A stretch of 64,000 nucleotides of DNA from Dyadobacter sp. Leaf189 (lineage in GTDB: Bacteria; Bacteroidota; Bacteroidia; Cytophagales; Spirosomataceae), in the NCBI RefSeq assembly GCF_001424405.1, contig NZ_LMPS01000001.1:2043999-2107998 (forward strand), written 5' to 3'. The notes below the pieces were generated by a model. That model did no database searches. It saw only the letters and a list, made by a program, of their open reading frames with translations, and was not told the origin of the DNA. Position 1 is the stretch's first letter. Every line of letters begins with the position of its first letter. The translations under genes and the position numbers were made by a program. This document shows, piece after piece, positions 1-8,780 of the stretch.

Positions 1-3000
1 AGGTCACTGTCTAGCAGGTTGAGCTGGTTCGTAATCTGCTGGCGCTGCGATTCTGCGGCTGTTTTTTCGAGAATGTTGGCTTCTCCTTTTTCAAACCGCA
101 TATTAGATTTTGATTCAAAAAGGGTGTAAATGCTGTCTGCGTACATCAGCAGCTTCCTGCGCTCGGTGAGATGGATGTATTCGTAAAACAGCTGGCGCAC
201 CTGCGTCTTTAATTCCAGCTCGGTCAGCCTCGTCTGCGCCTGCGCGGATTGGAAATTAGCTTCCAGTACCTTTCGCTGGCTGTTATATACCGCCGGAAAG
301 CTGAAAGTCTGGCTGATCCCGAACCGCGTATCCGTATTGACGCTGTTGAACTTGCCCACATCTGCATTGATGCTGGTTTTGTTAAGGTCAAACGCGCTGG
401 ACTGCAATTGCCTGCTGCTTTCTTCGCTGAGCCTGGCGCTTTGTACTCTGAGGTTTTTTTGCTGGGCAATGGAGATCGCGGTTGGAAGATCAACCGGTTT
501 CAGAGCCTGCGCATTTGTGTTTTTTGGAATAAAAACAAAAAGGAGCAGGATCAATGCAGCAGCAGCGGGCGGCAGTTTCTTTTTACCCTCAAACAAAAGG
601 TACAATGCTGGTAACACGAACAACGTGAGCAGGGTAGCGGTAATCAACCCGCCGATCACGACCGTGGCGAGCGGCCGCTGTACCTCGGCTCCCGCGCCAT
701 TGCTGAGCGCCATAGGCAGGAACCCGAGCGAGGCGACAGCGGCGGTCATCAAAACAGGACGCAGCCTGTTGCGGGTACCCGTGAGTACCAGGTCTAGCGG
801 ATCGGTAATGGAACCCTCCGCTTTGATCCTGTTGAACTCCGAAATCAATACGATCCCGTTCAGAACGGCTACACCAAAGAGCGCGATAAATCCTACGCCG
901 GCGGAGATACTAAAGGGCATATCCCGCAAAGCCAGCGCAAAAACGCCACCAATCGCGGAAAGCGGAATGGCAGTGTAAATCAATGCGCCTTCGCGTACCG
1001 ACGAGAATGCAAAATACAGCATCAGGAAAATGAGGAGCAATGCGACCGGCACCGCCACGCTCAGGCGGGCTTTGGCTTGCTGCAGGTTTTCAAATGCGCC
1101 GCCGTAAGTCACACTGTAACCCGGGTCAAAGCGGATTTTAGCGTCTACTTTCTGTTGCAGCTCTTCTACGATCGACTGCACATCCCGGCCTCTCACGTTA
1201 AACCCGACGATGATCCGCCGTCTTGTATTTTCACGCTGTATCTGGTTCGGGCCTTCCACCTCTGCAATGCGGGCTACCTGGTAAAGCGGCACCTGAATGC
1301 CCGACGGCGTGGATATGGGCAGGTTTTGAACATCGGTTATATTTTTCCGGCCTTCGCTGCCGACACGTACCACGAGATCAAACTTCTTTTCACCTTCGTA
1401 AATCTGCCCGGCGGCTGCTCCGGCGAATGCAGCGTTGATCGTGCGGTTGATATCTTCGATGTTGAGCCCGTAGCGCGCGATCTCGCTCCGGTTAAAATCG
1501 ATCACGATCTGCGGCATGCCGGTTACTTTTTCGACATACCAGTCTGCGGTACCTTCCACTGTTTTGGAAATGTCGCCGAGTTGCTCCGCGTAAGTAGCCA
1601 GTTTGTTCAGGTCTTCACCGAAGATCTTGCAAACAACATCCTGCTTGGCTCCCGTCATCAACTCGTTAAAACGCATTTGAACCGGGTACTGAAAGCCGGT
1701 GGTAATGCCCGGAACTACCTCCTGTGCAGTTTTGGCCATTTTGTCTGCCAGCTCGGGGAAGGTAGCGGCGCTGGTCCATTCTGATTTGTCTTTCAAAACG
1801 ATGATCATATCGCCGCCCTCTATTGGCATAGGGTCGGTAGGTATTTCTGCGCTGCCGATGCGGGAGACTATTTTCTCTACCTCGGGATAGGCATTTTTCA
1901 AACTCTCCGAAACGCGGTTGATCGCGTCGATCGTGGTACTCAGGTTCGTCCCTACCAGCAGCCGGGTTTCAGTGGCAAAATCACCTTCTTCCAGTTGGGG
2001 GATAAACTCTCCGCCCATTTGTGAAAATGTAAAAACAGCCACACCAAACAATGCGAATGCGGCAATTACAAGCGCTTTTTTGAAACCCAATGCGCGGATC
2101 AGCAGCTTCTGATAACCAGCTTCAAGTCGTGCCATGATGCGGTCCGACCAGTTAGGCTCACGGGCTATATTCCGGCTGATGAAAACCGCGCTGATCATCG
2201 GTACATAAGTAATGGAAAGTATAAATGCGCCGAGGATAGCGAATGCTACGGTTTGCGCCATGGGCTTGAACATTTTACCCTCAATACCCGAAAGGGAGAG
2301 GATAGGCAGGTAAACAATAAGGATGATAATTTGTCCGAAAACAGCGGCGTTCATCATCCGAGAGGCCGAGCCTGTTACTTCACGGTCCATTTGCTCCCGC
2401 GAAATTACCTGCACGCCTGCGTACTGGCGCGATGAATGCAGATGGTGCAATATCGCCTCCACGATAATTACTGCGCCGTCGACGATCAGACCGAAGTCCA
2501 GCGCGCCAAGGCTCATCAGGTTTCCGCTTACACCGAAAGTATTCATCATGGCGATCGCAAAAAGCATGGAAAGCGGGATCACCGAAGCGACGATAAGTCC
2601 GGCGCGCAGGTTACCGAGGAAGAGTACCAATACCAGCACCACGATCAATGCACCCTCCGACAGGTTTTTTTCGACGGTACCAATCGCATTATTCACCATT
2701 TTGGTCCGGTCGAGGAAAGATTCGATTTCCAGACCTTCGGGTAATGTTTTCTGAATTTCGGCAATGCGGTTTTTGACATTCTTGATCACATCTGACGAAT
2801 TGCCGCCTTTCAGCATCATCACGATCCCGCCCGAAAGTTCACCTTTGCCCGCCATGGTCAATGCGCCGTAACGGATTGCTGATCCGAGCCTCACTTCGGC
2901 AATATCGCGCACCAGCACAGGCGTGCCGTTTGCATTGTTTTTGACCACGATATGCTGTATATCCTCCATGGAACCAGCCAGACCCACACTCCGGATGTAA

Positions 3001-3692
3001 AGTACGGTCGGGCCTTTTTCAATGTAGGCGCCGCCGGTGTTCTGGTTGTTTTTGCCCAAAGCAGTAAATACATCACTGATGGTCAGGTTCAGAGATTTGA
3101 GCTGTACGGGATTGACGGCCACTTCGTATTGTTTCAGCTCTCCGCCGAAAGTGGATACATCGGCTACGCCTGGTGTACCCAGCAGCTGACGCTTGACAAT
3201 CCAGTCCTGCGTTGTGCGCAGGTCGGCCAGCGAGTACTTTTTCTCGAAGCCAGGCTTGGGTTTGATTACATACTGATAAATCTCACCCAGGCCCGTTGTC
3301 ACTGGCGCAAGTTCCGGTGTTTCTGCATTCTCATCGATCTCGACCTGGGCCAGCCGCTCGGTTACCTGCTGTCTGGCCCAGTAAATATCTGAGCCGTCTT
3401 CAAAAACAATGGTAATTAGCGAAAGTCCGAAGCGCGAGAGGCTGCGGCTTTCTTTGAGGCCGGGAATGTTGCTGGTCGCCTGCTCAATGGGAAATGTAAT
3501 CAGGCGTTCCACGTCTTCGGCGCCCAGCGAAGGCGCGGAAGTAATTACCTGTACCTGGTTGTTGGTGATATCGGGAACTGCATCTATAGGTAGCTGCGTC
3601 ACTTCATAAATCCCGTAGGAAACCCACAGGAACATGAAGAGCGCAATCATCAGTTTGTTATGAACTGAAAATTGAATGATCTTATGAAGCAT
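1..3692 (-). CDS. czcA: CzcA/CusA-type heavy-metal efflux RND pump fused to a TolC-like outer-membrane factor (C-terminal end outside the window)
   Basis: An open frame starts with ATG at 3692 and runs off base 1, giving about 1,230 residues. The N-terminal ~1,040 residues are an inner-membrane RND pump that exports Cu/Ag or Co/Zn/Cd by proton antiport. The heavy-metal signature DFG-x3-D-x-A-x4-E is visible near residue 400 (DFGLIVDGAVIIVE), and large periplasmic loops alternate with membrane segments. From about residue 1,040 a hydrophobic stretch ending in NTNAQA leads into a coiled-coil region (QQKNLRVQSARLSEES, then TELELKTQVRQLFYEY) typical of TolC/CusC channels. Such pump-channel fusions of about 1,440 residues are common in Bacteroidota. 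The membrane-fusion (CusB) partner would lie outside the window. Family assignment is sure; metal specificity is not visible. Confidence 0.93.
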   Translation of the reverse strand, partial: MLHKIIQFSVHNKLMIALFMFLWVSYGIYEVTQLPIDAVPDITNNQVQVITSAPSLGAEDVERLITFPIEQATSNIPGLKESRSLSRFGLSLITIVFEDGSDIYWARQQVTERLAQVEIDENAETPELAPVTTGLGEIYQYVIKPKPGFEKKYSLADLRTTQDWIVKRQLLGTPGVADVSTFGGELKQYEVAVNPVQLKSLNLTISDVFTALGKNNQNTGGAYIEKGPTVLYIRSVGLAGSMEDIQHIVVKNNANGTPVLVRDIAEVRLGSAIRYGALTMAGKGELSGGIVMMLKGGNSSDVIKNVKNRIAEIQKTLPEGLEIESFLDRTKMVNNAIGTVEKNLSEGALIVVLVLVLFLGNLRAGLIVASVIPLSMLFAIAMMNTFGVSGNLMSLGALDFGLIVDGAVIIVEAILHHLHSSRQYAGVQVISREQMDREVTGSASRMMNAAVFGQIIILIVYLPILSLSGIEGKMFKPMAQTVAFAILGAFILSITYVPMISAVFISRNIAREPNWSDRIMARLEAGYQKLLIRALGFKKALVIAAFALFGVAVFTFSQMGGEFIPQLEEGDFATETRLLVGTNLSTTIDAINRVSESLKNAYPEVEKIVSRIGSAEIPTDPMPIEGGDMIIVLKDKSEWTSAATFPELADKMAKTAQEVVPGITTGFQYPVQMRFNELMTGAKQDVVCKIFGEDLNKLATYAEQLGDISKTVEGTADWYVEKVTGMPQIVIDFNRSEIARYGLNIEDINRTINAAFAGAAAGQIYEGEKKFDLVVRVGSEGRKNITDVQNLPISTPSGIQVPLYQVARIAEVEGPNQIQRENTRRRIIVGFNVRGRDVQSIVEELQQKVDAKIRFDPGYSVTYGGAFENLQQAKARLSVAVPVALLLIFLMLYFAFSSVREGALIYTAIPLSAIGGVFALALRDMPFSISAGVGFIALFGVAVLNGIVLISEFNRIKAEGSITDPLDLVLTGTRNRLRPVLMTAAVASLGFLPMALSNGAGAEVQRPLATVVIGGLITATLLTLFVLPALYLLFEGKKKLPPAAAALILLLFVFIPKNTNAQALKPVDLPTAISIAQQKNLRVQSARLSEESSRQLQSSAFDLNKTSINADVGKFNSVNTDTRFGISQTFSFPAVYNSQRKVLEANFQSAQAQTRLTELELKTQVRQLFYEYIHLTERRKLLMYADSIYTLFESKSNMRFEKGEANILEKTAAESQRQQITNQLNLLDSD

Positions 3693-3711
3693 AAAGATTG
3701 GAGTATAAATA

Positions 3712-3779
3712 CATAGCAAACATGCTATGGGCCCGACTGGAAGTGAGCGCATAGTGCCGACAGGACAGGCTTATCCTGT
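3712..3779. other. Two small hairpins between the pump gene and the small acidic protein gene
   Basis: The 100-bp gap holds CATAGC (3712-3717) opposite GCTATG (3724-3729), and ACAGGA (3760-3765) opposite TCCTGT (3774-3779). Both stems are only 6 bp. They could slow or process a transcript running from the small gene into czcA, but no T-run marks a terminator. Confidence 0.3.
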
Positions 3780-3792
3780 TGTATGTAGGTAT

Positions 3793-4170
3793 TTAAACTC
3801 GCGGCGGGCGGAAAAGCGAGCCCAGCGCAGCATTGTAATGCCCCTGCGGTTTGTCGGGGCCGTAATCTGCCTTTACAGGCCAGTAGGTATTTTTGAAAGT
3901 AAATGTGTTTGAAAAGGGAACGAAAAGGAAGCTGGTATGCTGGATCTCAAACTTCTTGAATGGAAGCTGCATATCCTTTTCATCATCATTATCATCCATG
4001 TCGTCGCCCCAGTAATGCATGGAAAGGAAGTCTAAAAAGCTGATTTCCTGGTTCAAAGCTTTGTGCTCCACAAAGTGCCGGATCAGGGAAGGCACCTTGA
4101 AAACCTGGTACAACGAAGTAGTGTCCAGGATCAAAATTGTGAGCATCAAATGTAAAATCAGCTTTTTCAC
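3793..4170 (-). CDS. Small acidic exported/membrane-anchored protein of metal-efflux loci (unknown function)
   Basis: 125 residues starting at a GTG codon (complement of CAC at 4168-4170); an in-frame ATG lies eight codons later. The N-terminus is hydrophobic (LILHLMLTILIL), consistent with a signal peptide or anchor. The middle has His pairs (HFVEHK) and a strongly acidic patch after MHYWG (DDMDDNDDEKDMQLPF). From memory, short proteins with this HFxEHK...FLxFLxMHY pattern often precede CusA-type pumps in Bacteroidota. Position directly upstream of czcA on the same strand supports a shared operon. A metal-sensing or metal-buffering role is inference from the acidic/His-rich composition. Confidence 0.72.
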   Translation of the reverse strand: MKKLILHLMLTILILDTTSLYQVFKVPSLIRHFVEHKALNQEISFLDFLSMHYWGDDMDDNDDEKDMQLPFKKFEIQHTSFLFVPFSNTFTFKNTYWPVKADYGPDKPQGHYNAALGSLFRPPRV

Positions 4171-4246
4171 GACTCTAAAATAGACCCGGATAGTTGCTTA
4201 TGCAAGAATTTGCATGAATTGCAGTCGAATATGTCTCCCGCAGGTA

Positions 4247-5671
4247 CTACAGATCCGCATACGCAGACACGAATGCGATCCAGTCAGATCCGAACGGGAC
4301 AGTCAGGTATTTGCCTTGCGGTGTAATGAGGATTTTGGTCGGATAGCCTGGAACCGGATAGGTTTTCTCGATCTGCTTGTCGGACATCGCAACCGGGAAC
4401 GACAGCTTCTTTTCGTCCATATAAGCGGCCACTTTGGCGTCAGTGTCGCGGCAGGCGATTGTTAGCAGGGAAATCGTATCCGGTTTTTTCAGGATGGTAT
4501 TCTGGTAGAACTTCTGCATATCTGGATGTTCTTCCCGGCAAGGCCCGCACCAGGTTCCCCAGAAGTCGATCAACACCCATTTGCCTTTGGCTTTTTCGGT
4601 TGAGAAGACCGATTTGTCTCTCATTTCAAGCGCAAATGCAGGTGCATTGCTGGCCCGTTCATTGATATGATGGAGCCAGTAGGTGTTGAAATCAGTCTTG
4701 TCGCTGCTTGCAATCGCAAACAGTTCTTTCAGATCATTTTTATATCCTGGTTCATCGAGCGCCATCTGCAGTAGTACCTGCAATGCCAGCTTCTCGTTTC
4801 CTTTCTGACTTCGCAGGTATTGATAGTAATCATTCTGAAATCCATTTTTGAAACTTCCGAAAAGAAGTACGCTATCGTAAAAGTATGCGGCAGTCCGGTT
4901 TCTGTCGGCCAGATCGGGACTGAATTCGTACGCCATTTGCAGGTGTCGTTGCTTTTCCAAACCTTCTGTTCTCTCCGATGCAAGGTAATTGACTGACGCC
5001 AGCATAAACCGGTGCCACGAGCTGTAGTTACTTTGTACAGATGCGGAGCCGGTGGAAGGGGCGGCTAGCTGGCTTGTCAATTTTGTGTTGATTGCATTAA
5101 GCAGCTGGGAGGCGAGTGGCTGCAGCATTGTGTTTTGGTTAACAATCCGGTAGATCTGCAAGCCGTATCGCGCAGCCCTGTACTTGTAAACATCTCCCGA
5201 AAGTTCGGTCTCTATAAATTCCTTGGTGAGCCTGCGCAAAGCGGCAGAATCTCGGCTCGCATCCTGAATCTGGCTGTATTTGTAGAGCGGTGCCATGTTG
5301 CGGCTCAGGAGCTTGCTGGTATCCTGTGCCAGCTGGGCGAGCAGCTGCTTTGTAAACGGCAGCCTCTTCCGTTGCGCATTCGCTCGCGCTGTATCTGTGT
5401 TGTCAACAGGATCAACGAGGCCCTGAGCTAAATGGTTATGGATAACGTCAGTGAGAAGGGGAATGAAAAGCGTATCTGATGCGAGTAGATTTACAAAATG
5501 CCGGGCGGAATCAATGTTGGGCTTTGCCTGCGTGAATCGCATGAACTGATTGAACGCATTGAATGCAGCCTCACCTTTTTCGACAGACTGGGCGCGCACC
5601 GGGGTCCATATCAAACCGATCAGCAATATAAGTGCCCCAAGCGGCACGGAATGAAGGTGTACTTTTCTCAT
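4247..5671 (-). CDS. TlpA-family thiol-disulfide oxidoreductase with a long N-terminal helical domain
   Basis: 474 residues with a cleavable signal peptide (hydrophobic to about residue 27, ending PVRAQS). Residues ~30-330 form a helical region with no motif I recognise. Residues ~345-474 are a thioredoxin fold: the active site is WCGPC with C375 and C378, and the cis-proline loop is in VPGYPTKIL. Such exported proteins reduce or shuffle disulfides in the periplasm, for example during cytochrome c maturation or in a stress response. It stands alone: the acidic protein gene downstream is separated by 76 bp, and the regulator gene upstream by 110 bp. Confidence 0.85.
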   Translation of the reverse strand: MRKVHLHSVPLGALILLIGLIWTPVRAQSVEKGEAAFNAFNQFMRFTQAKPNIDSARHFVNLLASDTLFIPLLTDVIHNHLAQGLVDPVDNTDTARANAQRKRLPFTKQLLAQLAQDTSKLLSRNMAPLYKYSQIQDASRDSAALRRLTKEFIETELSGDVYKYRAARYGLQIYRIVNQNTMLQPLASQLLNAINTKLTSQLAAPSTGSASVQSNYSSWHRFMLASVNYLASERTEGLEKQRHLQMAYEFSPDLADRNRTAAYFYDSVLLFGSFKNGFQNDYYQYLRSQKGNEKLALQVLLQMALDEPGYKNDLKELFAIASSDKTDFNTYWLHHINERASNAPAFALEMRDKSVFSTEKAKGKWVLIDFWGTWCGPCREEHPDMQKFYQNTILKKPDTISLLTIACRDTDAKVAAYMDEKKLSFPVAMSDKQIEKTYPVPGYPTKILITPQGKYLTVPFGSDWIAFVSAYADL

Positions 5672-5781
5672 GGCAACGCCGGTTAAGTTTTGATACCAAA
5701 CCTAAGTACGCACTAACTTTACTGCTTGTGGCTGAGATACAGATACTTTTGTGTAAAATAAAATAGAGATAGCTGGCGGGG

Positions 5782-6663
5782 TTAACCCTGTTTGTCATTC
5801 TTTTCAGGAAACCAAACTGTGTTCCACCAGAAGTTATGCAGGTTCTGGAACTCGCTTTCCCATTTGGATTTGGAACTGCCTTTGATCATATATCCATTTG
5901 CCTTGTTAATATAGCTCTCCTGTATATCCTTCGGATCGTCGGAATAGCTGAAAACGATCAGCGGAATAGCGAGCAGCCGCTGAGAGATCAGGGCTTCGCG
6001 GATATTGGTAAGCAATTCGATGCCCTTATTCCGGGTGGGGAAGTAGAGGTCCAGCAGCACTAAATGGGGTTTTTGCTGCATCGTCGGCAATTCGTGCCTG
6101 AAAAAGTGCAATACCTGTTCTTCCAGTCCCAGCTCAATCACTTCCACTTCCGGCATCGTCTGCTGTATCGCCGAACGCACAAAAACCATATTATCCAGAT
6201 CGTCTTCGATCACTACTATGCTGGTATCGCGCAGATTAGGCTTGGCAATAGGCTCCGTCATACCGTGATATGCATGGAGAAAACAAACATCAATGGATTG
6301 TGCGAGGTGGGTGTATTCCAGCTCTGTGACCGGCTTCACAATGTAGGCGTTGATGCCGGCCTCGTAGGCTCTCGTCACGAGCGCGTCGGTGGACGTGGTA
6401 GACATCATCAGTACCGGGATATGTTGTGCCCGCACGTCGGCTTTCAGCAGCGGAATGGTTTCCAATCCGTTCATACGGGGCATATTCATGTCCATCAGGA
6501 TCAGGACGGGGTCGTCGAAATTTTTTCTGGAAGTAATCAGCTGCACCAGCTTTTCACCGTCGCTTACCTCGATCACATGTACATCGCTGATGACGCGTTC
6601 AATAGCGTCCCGGATCAACATCCGGTCGTCCTCATCGTCGTCAGCTAAATATATCGTTTTCAA
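5782..6663 (-). CDS. Two-domain response regulator (REC-REC) without an output domain
   Basis: 293 residues made of two receiver domains. REC1 (~1-125) has the acidic pair DDD at 8-10, phospho-acceptor D58 in LILMDMNMP and the conserved K110 in YIVKP. REC2 (~147-280) has EDD at 153-155, D205 in LVLLDLYFP and K261 in YMIKG. No DNA-binding or enzymatic domain follows, so it probably acts by phosphotransfer or protein contact, like single-receiver (CheY/Rcp1) proteins next to hybrid kinases. No histidine kinase is adjacent here, so the partner is elsewhere. Both domains keep the residues needed for phosphorylation. Confidence 0.88.
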   Translation of the reverse strand: MKTIYLADDDEDDRMLIRDAIERVISDVHVIEVSDGEKLVQLITSRKNFDDPVLILMDMNMPRMNGLETIPLLKADVRAQHIPVLMMSTTSTDALVTRAYEAGINAYIVKPVTELEYTHLAQSIDVCFLHAYHGMTEPIAKPNLRDTSIVVIEDDLDNMVFVRSAIQQTMPEVEVIELGLEEQVLHFFRHELPTMQQKPHLVLLDLYFPTRNKGIELLTNIREALISQRLLAIPLIVFSYSDDPKDIQESYINKANGYMIKGSSKSKWESEFQNLHNFWWNTVWFPEKNDKQG

Positions 6664-6778
6664 TGTACAGTCATCAATGTTCTAACCCATAATACCGTTC
6701 GTGATGGTATAAAAACAATGCCAGTCGGTCACATTTTATGACGCTTTCACCCCCCATTTAAGCCGGAAATACACCCGC

Positions 6779-6806
6779 TTGCCAGGCAGTGTGTTTTTTA
6801 TTTTTG
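6779..6806 (+). promoter_or_regulatory. Putative Bacteroidota-type promoter for the glyoxalase-like gene
   Basis: TTG at 6779-6781 and TATTTTTG at 6799-6806 are separated by 17 bases, fitting the Bacteroidota consensus TTG-N17-23-TAnnTTTG. Transcription would begin near 6813, upstream of both candidate start codons of the next gene (6832 and 6886). Confidence 0.5.
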
Positions 6807-6885
6807 TGTATTGAAAAACAAATAGTTACAAATGAGCCTGACAGCGGCCTTTTGTTGCAGAAGCGAAAACAAATGCAGGAAAAAG

Positions 6886-7287
6886 ATGGCGGTATATCCC
6901 TACCTGACCTTTAATGGAAATTGTGGTGAGGCCATGCAATTTTATCAGGCTTGCTTCGGTGGCGTGCTGCAGTTACGGTACCTTGGAGAATCGCCTCAGG
7001 GCAGTACAATGCCGCTTGCGATGCAGCAGCTTATTGTGCAGGCAAGCCTGATTTCCGAGCACATCCGCCTTTTTGCGTCTGACCTCGGCCATGAGGAGGG
7101 GCATTATGCAGGCAATAGCATTTCGCTGCTGATCGGTATGTCGCGCAGCGAAATGCTCGGTGAAATATTTAATAAACTGGCATTCGAAGGGGAAGTTACA
7201 GCTCCCTTGTCGCCGGGGCTCAAAAAAGGCCAGTGGGCTACACTCACAGACCGTTACGCAGTTCAATGGATTTTCGAAGTGCAGTAA
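6886..7287 (+). CDS. PhnB-like VOC (glyoxalase/bleomycin-resistance fold) protein
   Basis: 133 residues from the ATG at 6886, chosen because family members begin close to the motif seen here, VYPYLTFNGNCGEAMQFY. An in-frame ATG at 6832 would add 18 residues (rich in Cys/Arg) that the family lacks. The protein is a single vicinal-oxygen-chelate module with the typical ending QWATLTDRYAVQWIFEV. PhnB-type proteins of this group (often annotated 3-demethylubiquinone methyltransferase-like or glyoxalase-like) have no firm biochemical role. It is monocistronic and divergent from the regulator gene upstream. Confidence 0.83.
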   Translation: MAVYPYLTFNGNCGEAMQFYQACFGGVLQLRYLGESPQGSTMPLAMQQLIVQASLISEHIRLFASDLGHEEGHYAGNSISLLIGMSRSEMLGEIFNKLAFEGEVTAPLSPGLKKGQWATLTDRYAVQWIFEVQ

Positions 7288-7300
7288 TTGTAATGAAGTC

Positions 7301-7768
7301 TCAGGGCTGGGAATTATCGTAGTAAGTAAAATCCTTGGAGATTAACCCGTTTTCAATAGTAAATATGGTGCAGATCGGCAGGCGGAAAGTTGATTTATCC
7401 GGCGCCGTGCCGGTTGATACGAACTCGACAACGATGTGGTTTTCACCCGAAGGATATACATTCACAACTTCGTCTTTCAGGTCTGAGATCATTTGCGCCA
7501 TTTCCGAATATTTCTTCTCGGTTTGCGCCCTGGTTTGCTTTACGGTTTCTGTACCCAGTGAAGGATCCTTGAACTCGGCCGTTTCGGTGTACATAGCGGC
7601 CATTTTGTCGAATTCGTGCTTGTTGAAATGTTCGAAATACTGTCTCACGAGCTTCTCATTTGCGGTAACTGTGCCGGCGTTTTCCTGTTCGGGGGTTTCA
7701 GCCTTTTGGGGATTGTTGCAGCCGGAAATGGCGGAGATTAGCAGGGCACTGAGCAGTAAGTTCTTCAT
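7301..7768 (-). CDS. SnoaL/NTF2-like lipoprotein
   Basis: 155 residues from the ATG at 7768, which starts a lipoprotein signal peptide with lipobox ISAISGC; the open frame extends further upstream but without a signal. After an acidic linker comes a cone-shaped alpha+beta NTF2/SnoaL domain (VRQYFEHFNKHEFDKMAAMYTETAEFKDP ... VVEFVSTGTAP). Such domains bind small ligands or act as isomerases; here no catalytic residue can be named. It probably sits in the outer or inner membrane facing the periplasm. It converges with the glyoxalase-like gene, with a 13-bp gap between stops. Confidence 0.8.
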   Translation of the reverse strand: MKNLLLSALLISAISGCNNPQKAETPEQENAGTVTANEKLVRQYFEHFNKHEFDKMAAMYTETAEFKDPSLGTETVKQTRAQTEKKYSEMAQMISDLKDEVVNVYPSGENHIVVEFVSTGTAPDKSTFRLPICTIFTIENGLISKDFTYYDNSQP

Positions 7769-7861
7769 GAAACAGAAATGGTTGGGTGAGAGATTTGTTT
7801 TTGGGATAATGGCCGAAAGTAAACAATAACACCCACTTAATGAGTAAGAGGAGCAGTCGGC

Positions 7862-7869
7862 TACTTTTG
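7862..7869 (+). promoter_or_regulatory. Putative -7 element upstream of the secreted propeller-like gene
   Basis: TACTTTTG matches the Bacteroidota -7 box TAnnTTTG exactly and lies 17 bases before the ATG at 7887. No clear TTG is seen at the expected -33 distance, so this is weak evidence. The leader would be very short. Confidence 0.3.
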
Positions 7870-7886
7870 TCAGACAATGTGATCTT

Positions 7887-8690
7887 ATGAAAATGAACAT
7901 TTACAAACGATTTTTATTCCTGTTACCCCTGCTCGGAACGCCTGTGTTGAAGGCCCAGTCCGTTCGCGAACTTTCCAGTATTCAGGTCAAAGAAGCCAAG
8001 CAGGCAGTGGCTGTCGACGGCGGGTTTTTCTACGTAATTAATAACAGTACCATCAGTAAATACAGCAAAAAGAGCAACACGCTTGTTAAAACCTGGGACG
8101 GTGAAAAAGACGGGATCAAGCATCTGAACAGCGGCGTGGTGATCAAAGGAAAGCTATATTGTGCCAACACCAACTATCCCGAGATCCCGATGGCGAGTTC
8201 CCTTGAAATCTTCGACGTCAATTCAATGGAACACATCGGCAGTCACAGCTTCGGCATTGCACCGCACGGGTCGCTCACCTGGGTGGATCAGAAAGATGGA
8301 TCATGGTACGCCGGTTTTGCGCATTATGGCGGAAAAGAAGCCAGCGAAGGGCGCGATGTACGCTGGACGTCGCTCGTCAGGTTTGATATGGAATGGCGGG
8401 AGCTCGAATCATGGGTTTTTCCTAAGAACCTGATTGCTCTTTTTACTCCTAAAAGTAACTCCGGCGGAGGCTGGGGTGCTGACGGTAACCTGTATTGCAC
8501 CGGTCACGACCGCGCCGAGCTATATGTGCTGAAATTGCCGAAATCGGGATACACCCTGGAACATGTAGCGACAATCCCGGCACCGATCGAAGGGCAGGGC
8601 ATCGCATTTGATCATACAGTGAAAGGTACGGTTGTGCTCTACGGCATCAAACGGTCCGAGAATGCGGTAACAGTTTCAGAAATTAAGTGA
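7887..8690 (+). CDS. Secreted protein of unknown function, probably a small beta-propeller-like fold
   Basis: 267 residues with an N-terminal signal peptide (LFLLPLLGTPVLKAQ). A second ATG two codons in (7893) is equally possible. The mature part alternates short strands with Gly/Asp turns (AVDGGFFYVINN, GVVIKGKLYCANTN, GAPHGSLTWVDQ-like turns, GGGWGADGNLYCTGHD), the rhythm of NHL/SMP-30-like propeller blades. It has no catalytic motif that I can identify. The gene is followed directly by an octamer repeat and then by the phosphodiesterase gene on the same strand, 90 bp away, so co-transcription is possible. Confidence 0.7.
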   Translation: MKMNIYKRFLFLLPLLGTPVLKAQSVRELSSIQVKEAKQAVAVDGGFFYVINNSTISKYSKKSNTLVKTWDGEKDGIKHLNSGVVIKGKLYCANTNYPEIPMASSLEIFDVNSMEHIGSHSFGIAPHGSLTWVDQKDGSWYAGFAHYGGKEASEGRDVRWTSLVRFDMEWRELESWVFPKNLIALFTPKSNSGGGWGADGNLYCTGHDRAELYVLKLPKSGYTLEHVATIPAPIEGQGIAFDHTVKGTVVLYGIKRSENAVTVSEIK

Positions 8691-8700
8691 ATGAGGAATG

Positions 8701-8740
8701 AGTGAATGAGTGAATGAGTGAATGAGTGAATGAGTGAATG
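8701..8740. repeat. Five exact tandem copies of an octamer
   Basis: Bases 8701-8740 are five perfect copies of AGTGAATG, preceded by a degenerate copy that overlaps the stop of the upstream gene. Further TTAA/TGAA repeats follow at 8759-8778. The array sits about 40 bases before the start of the phosphodiesterase gene, so a change in copy number would alter its leader or promoter spacing. Confidence 0.9.
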
Positions 8741-8780
8741 ACCGGGTCGCCGGTGCGATTAATTAATTAATGAATGAATC

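Noticed and set aside
249..3609. Several long plus-strand frames (for example at 337-978, 1077-1784 and 2952-3392) opposite the metal pump gene
   Set aside because: They are antisense shadows of the czcA fusion; translations are low-complexity, lack motifs and have no credible starts.
6064..6648. 194-codon plus-strand frame opposite the response regulator
   Set aside because: Shadow of a clear two-receiver gene; rich in His/Val/Gln from reversed codons and without domain features.
6832..6885. Upstream start of the glyoxalase-like protein
   Set aside because: It adds a Cys/Arg-rich stretch absent from the family, though the promoter position would allow it; kept only as an alternative.
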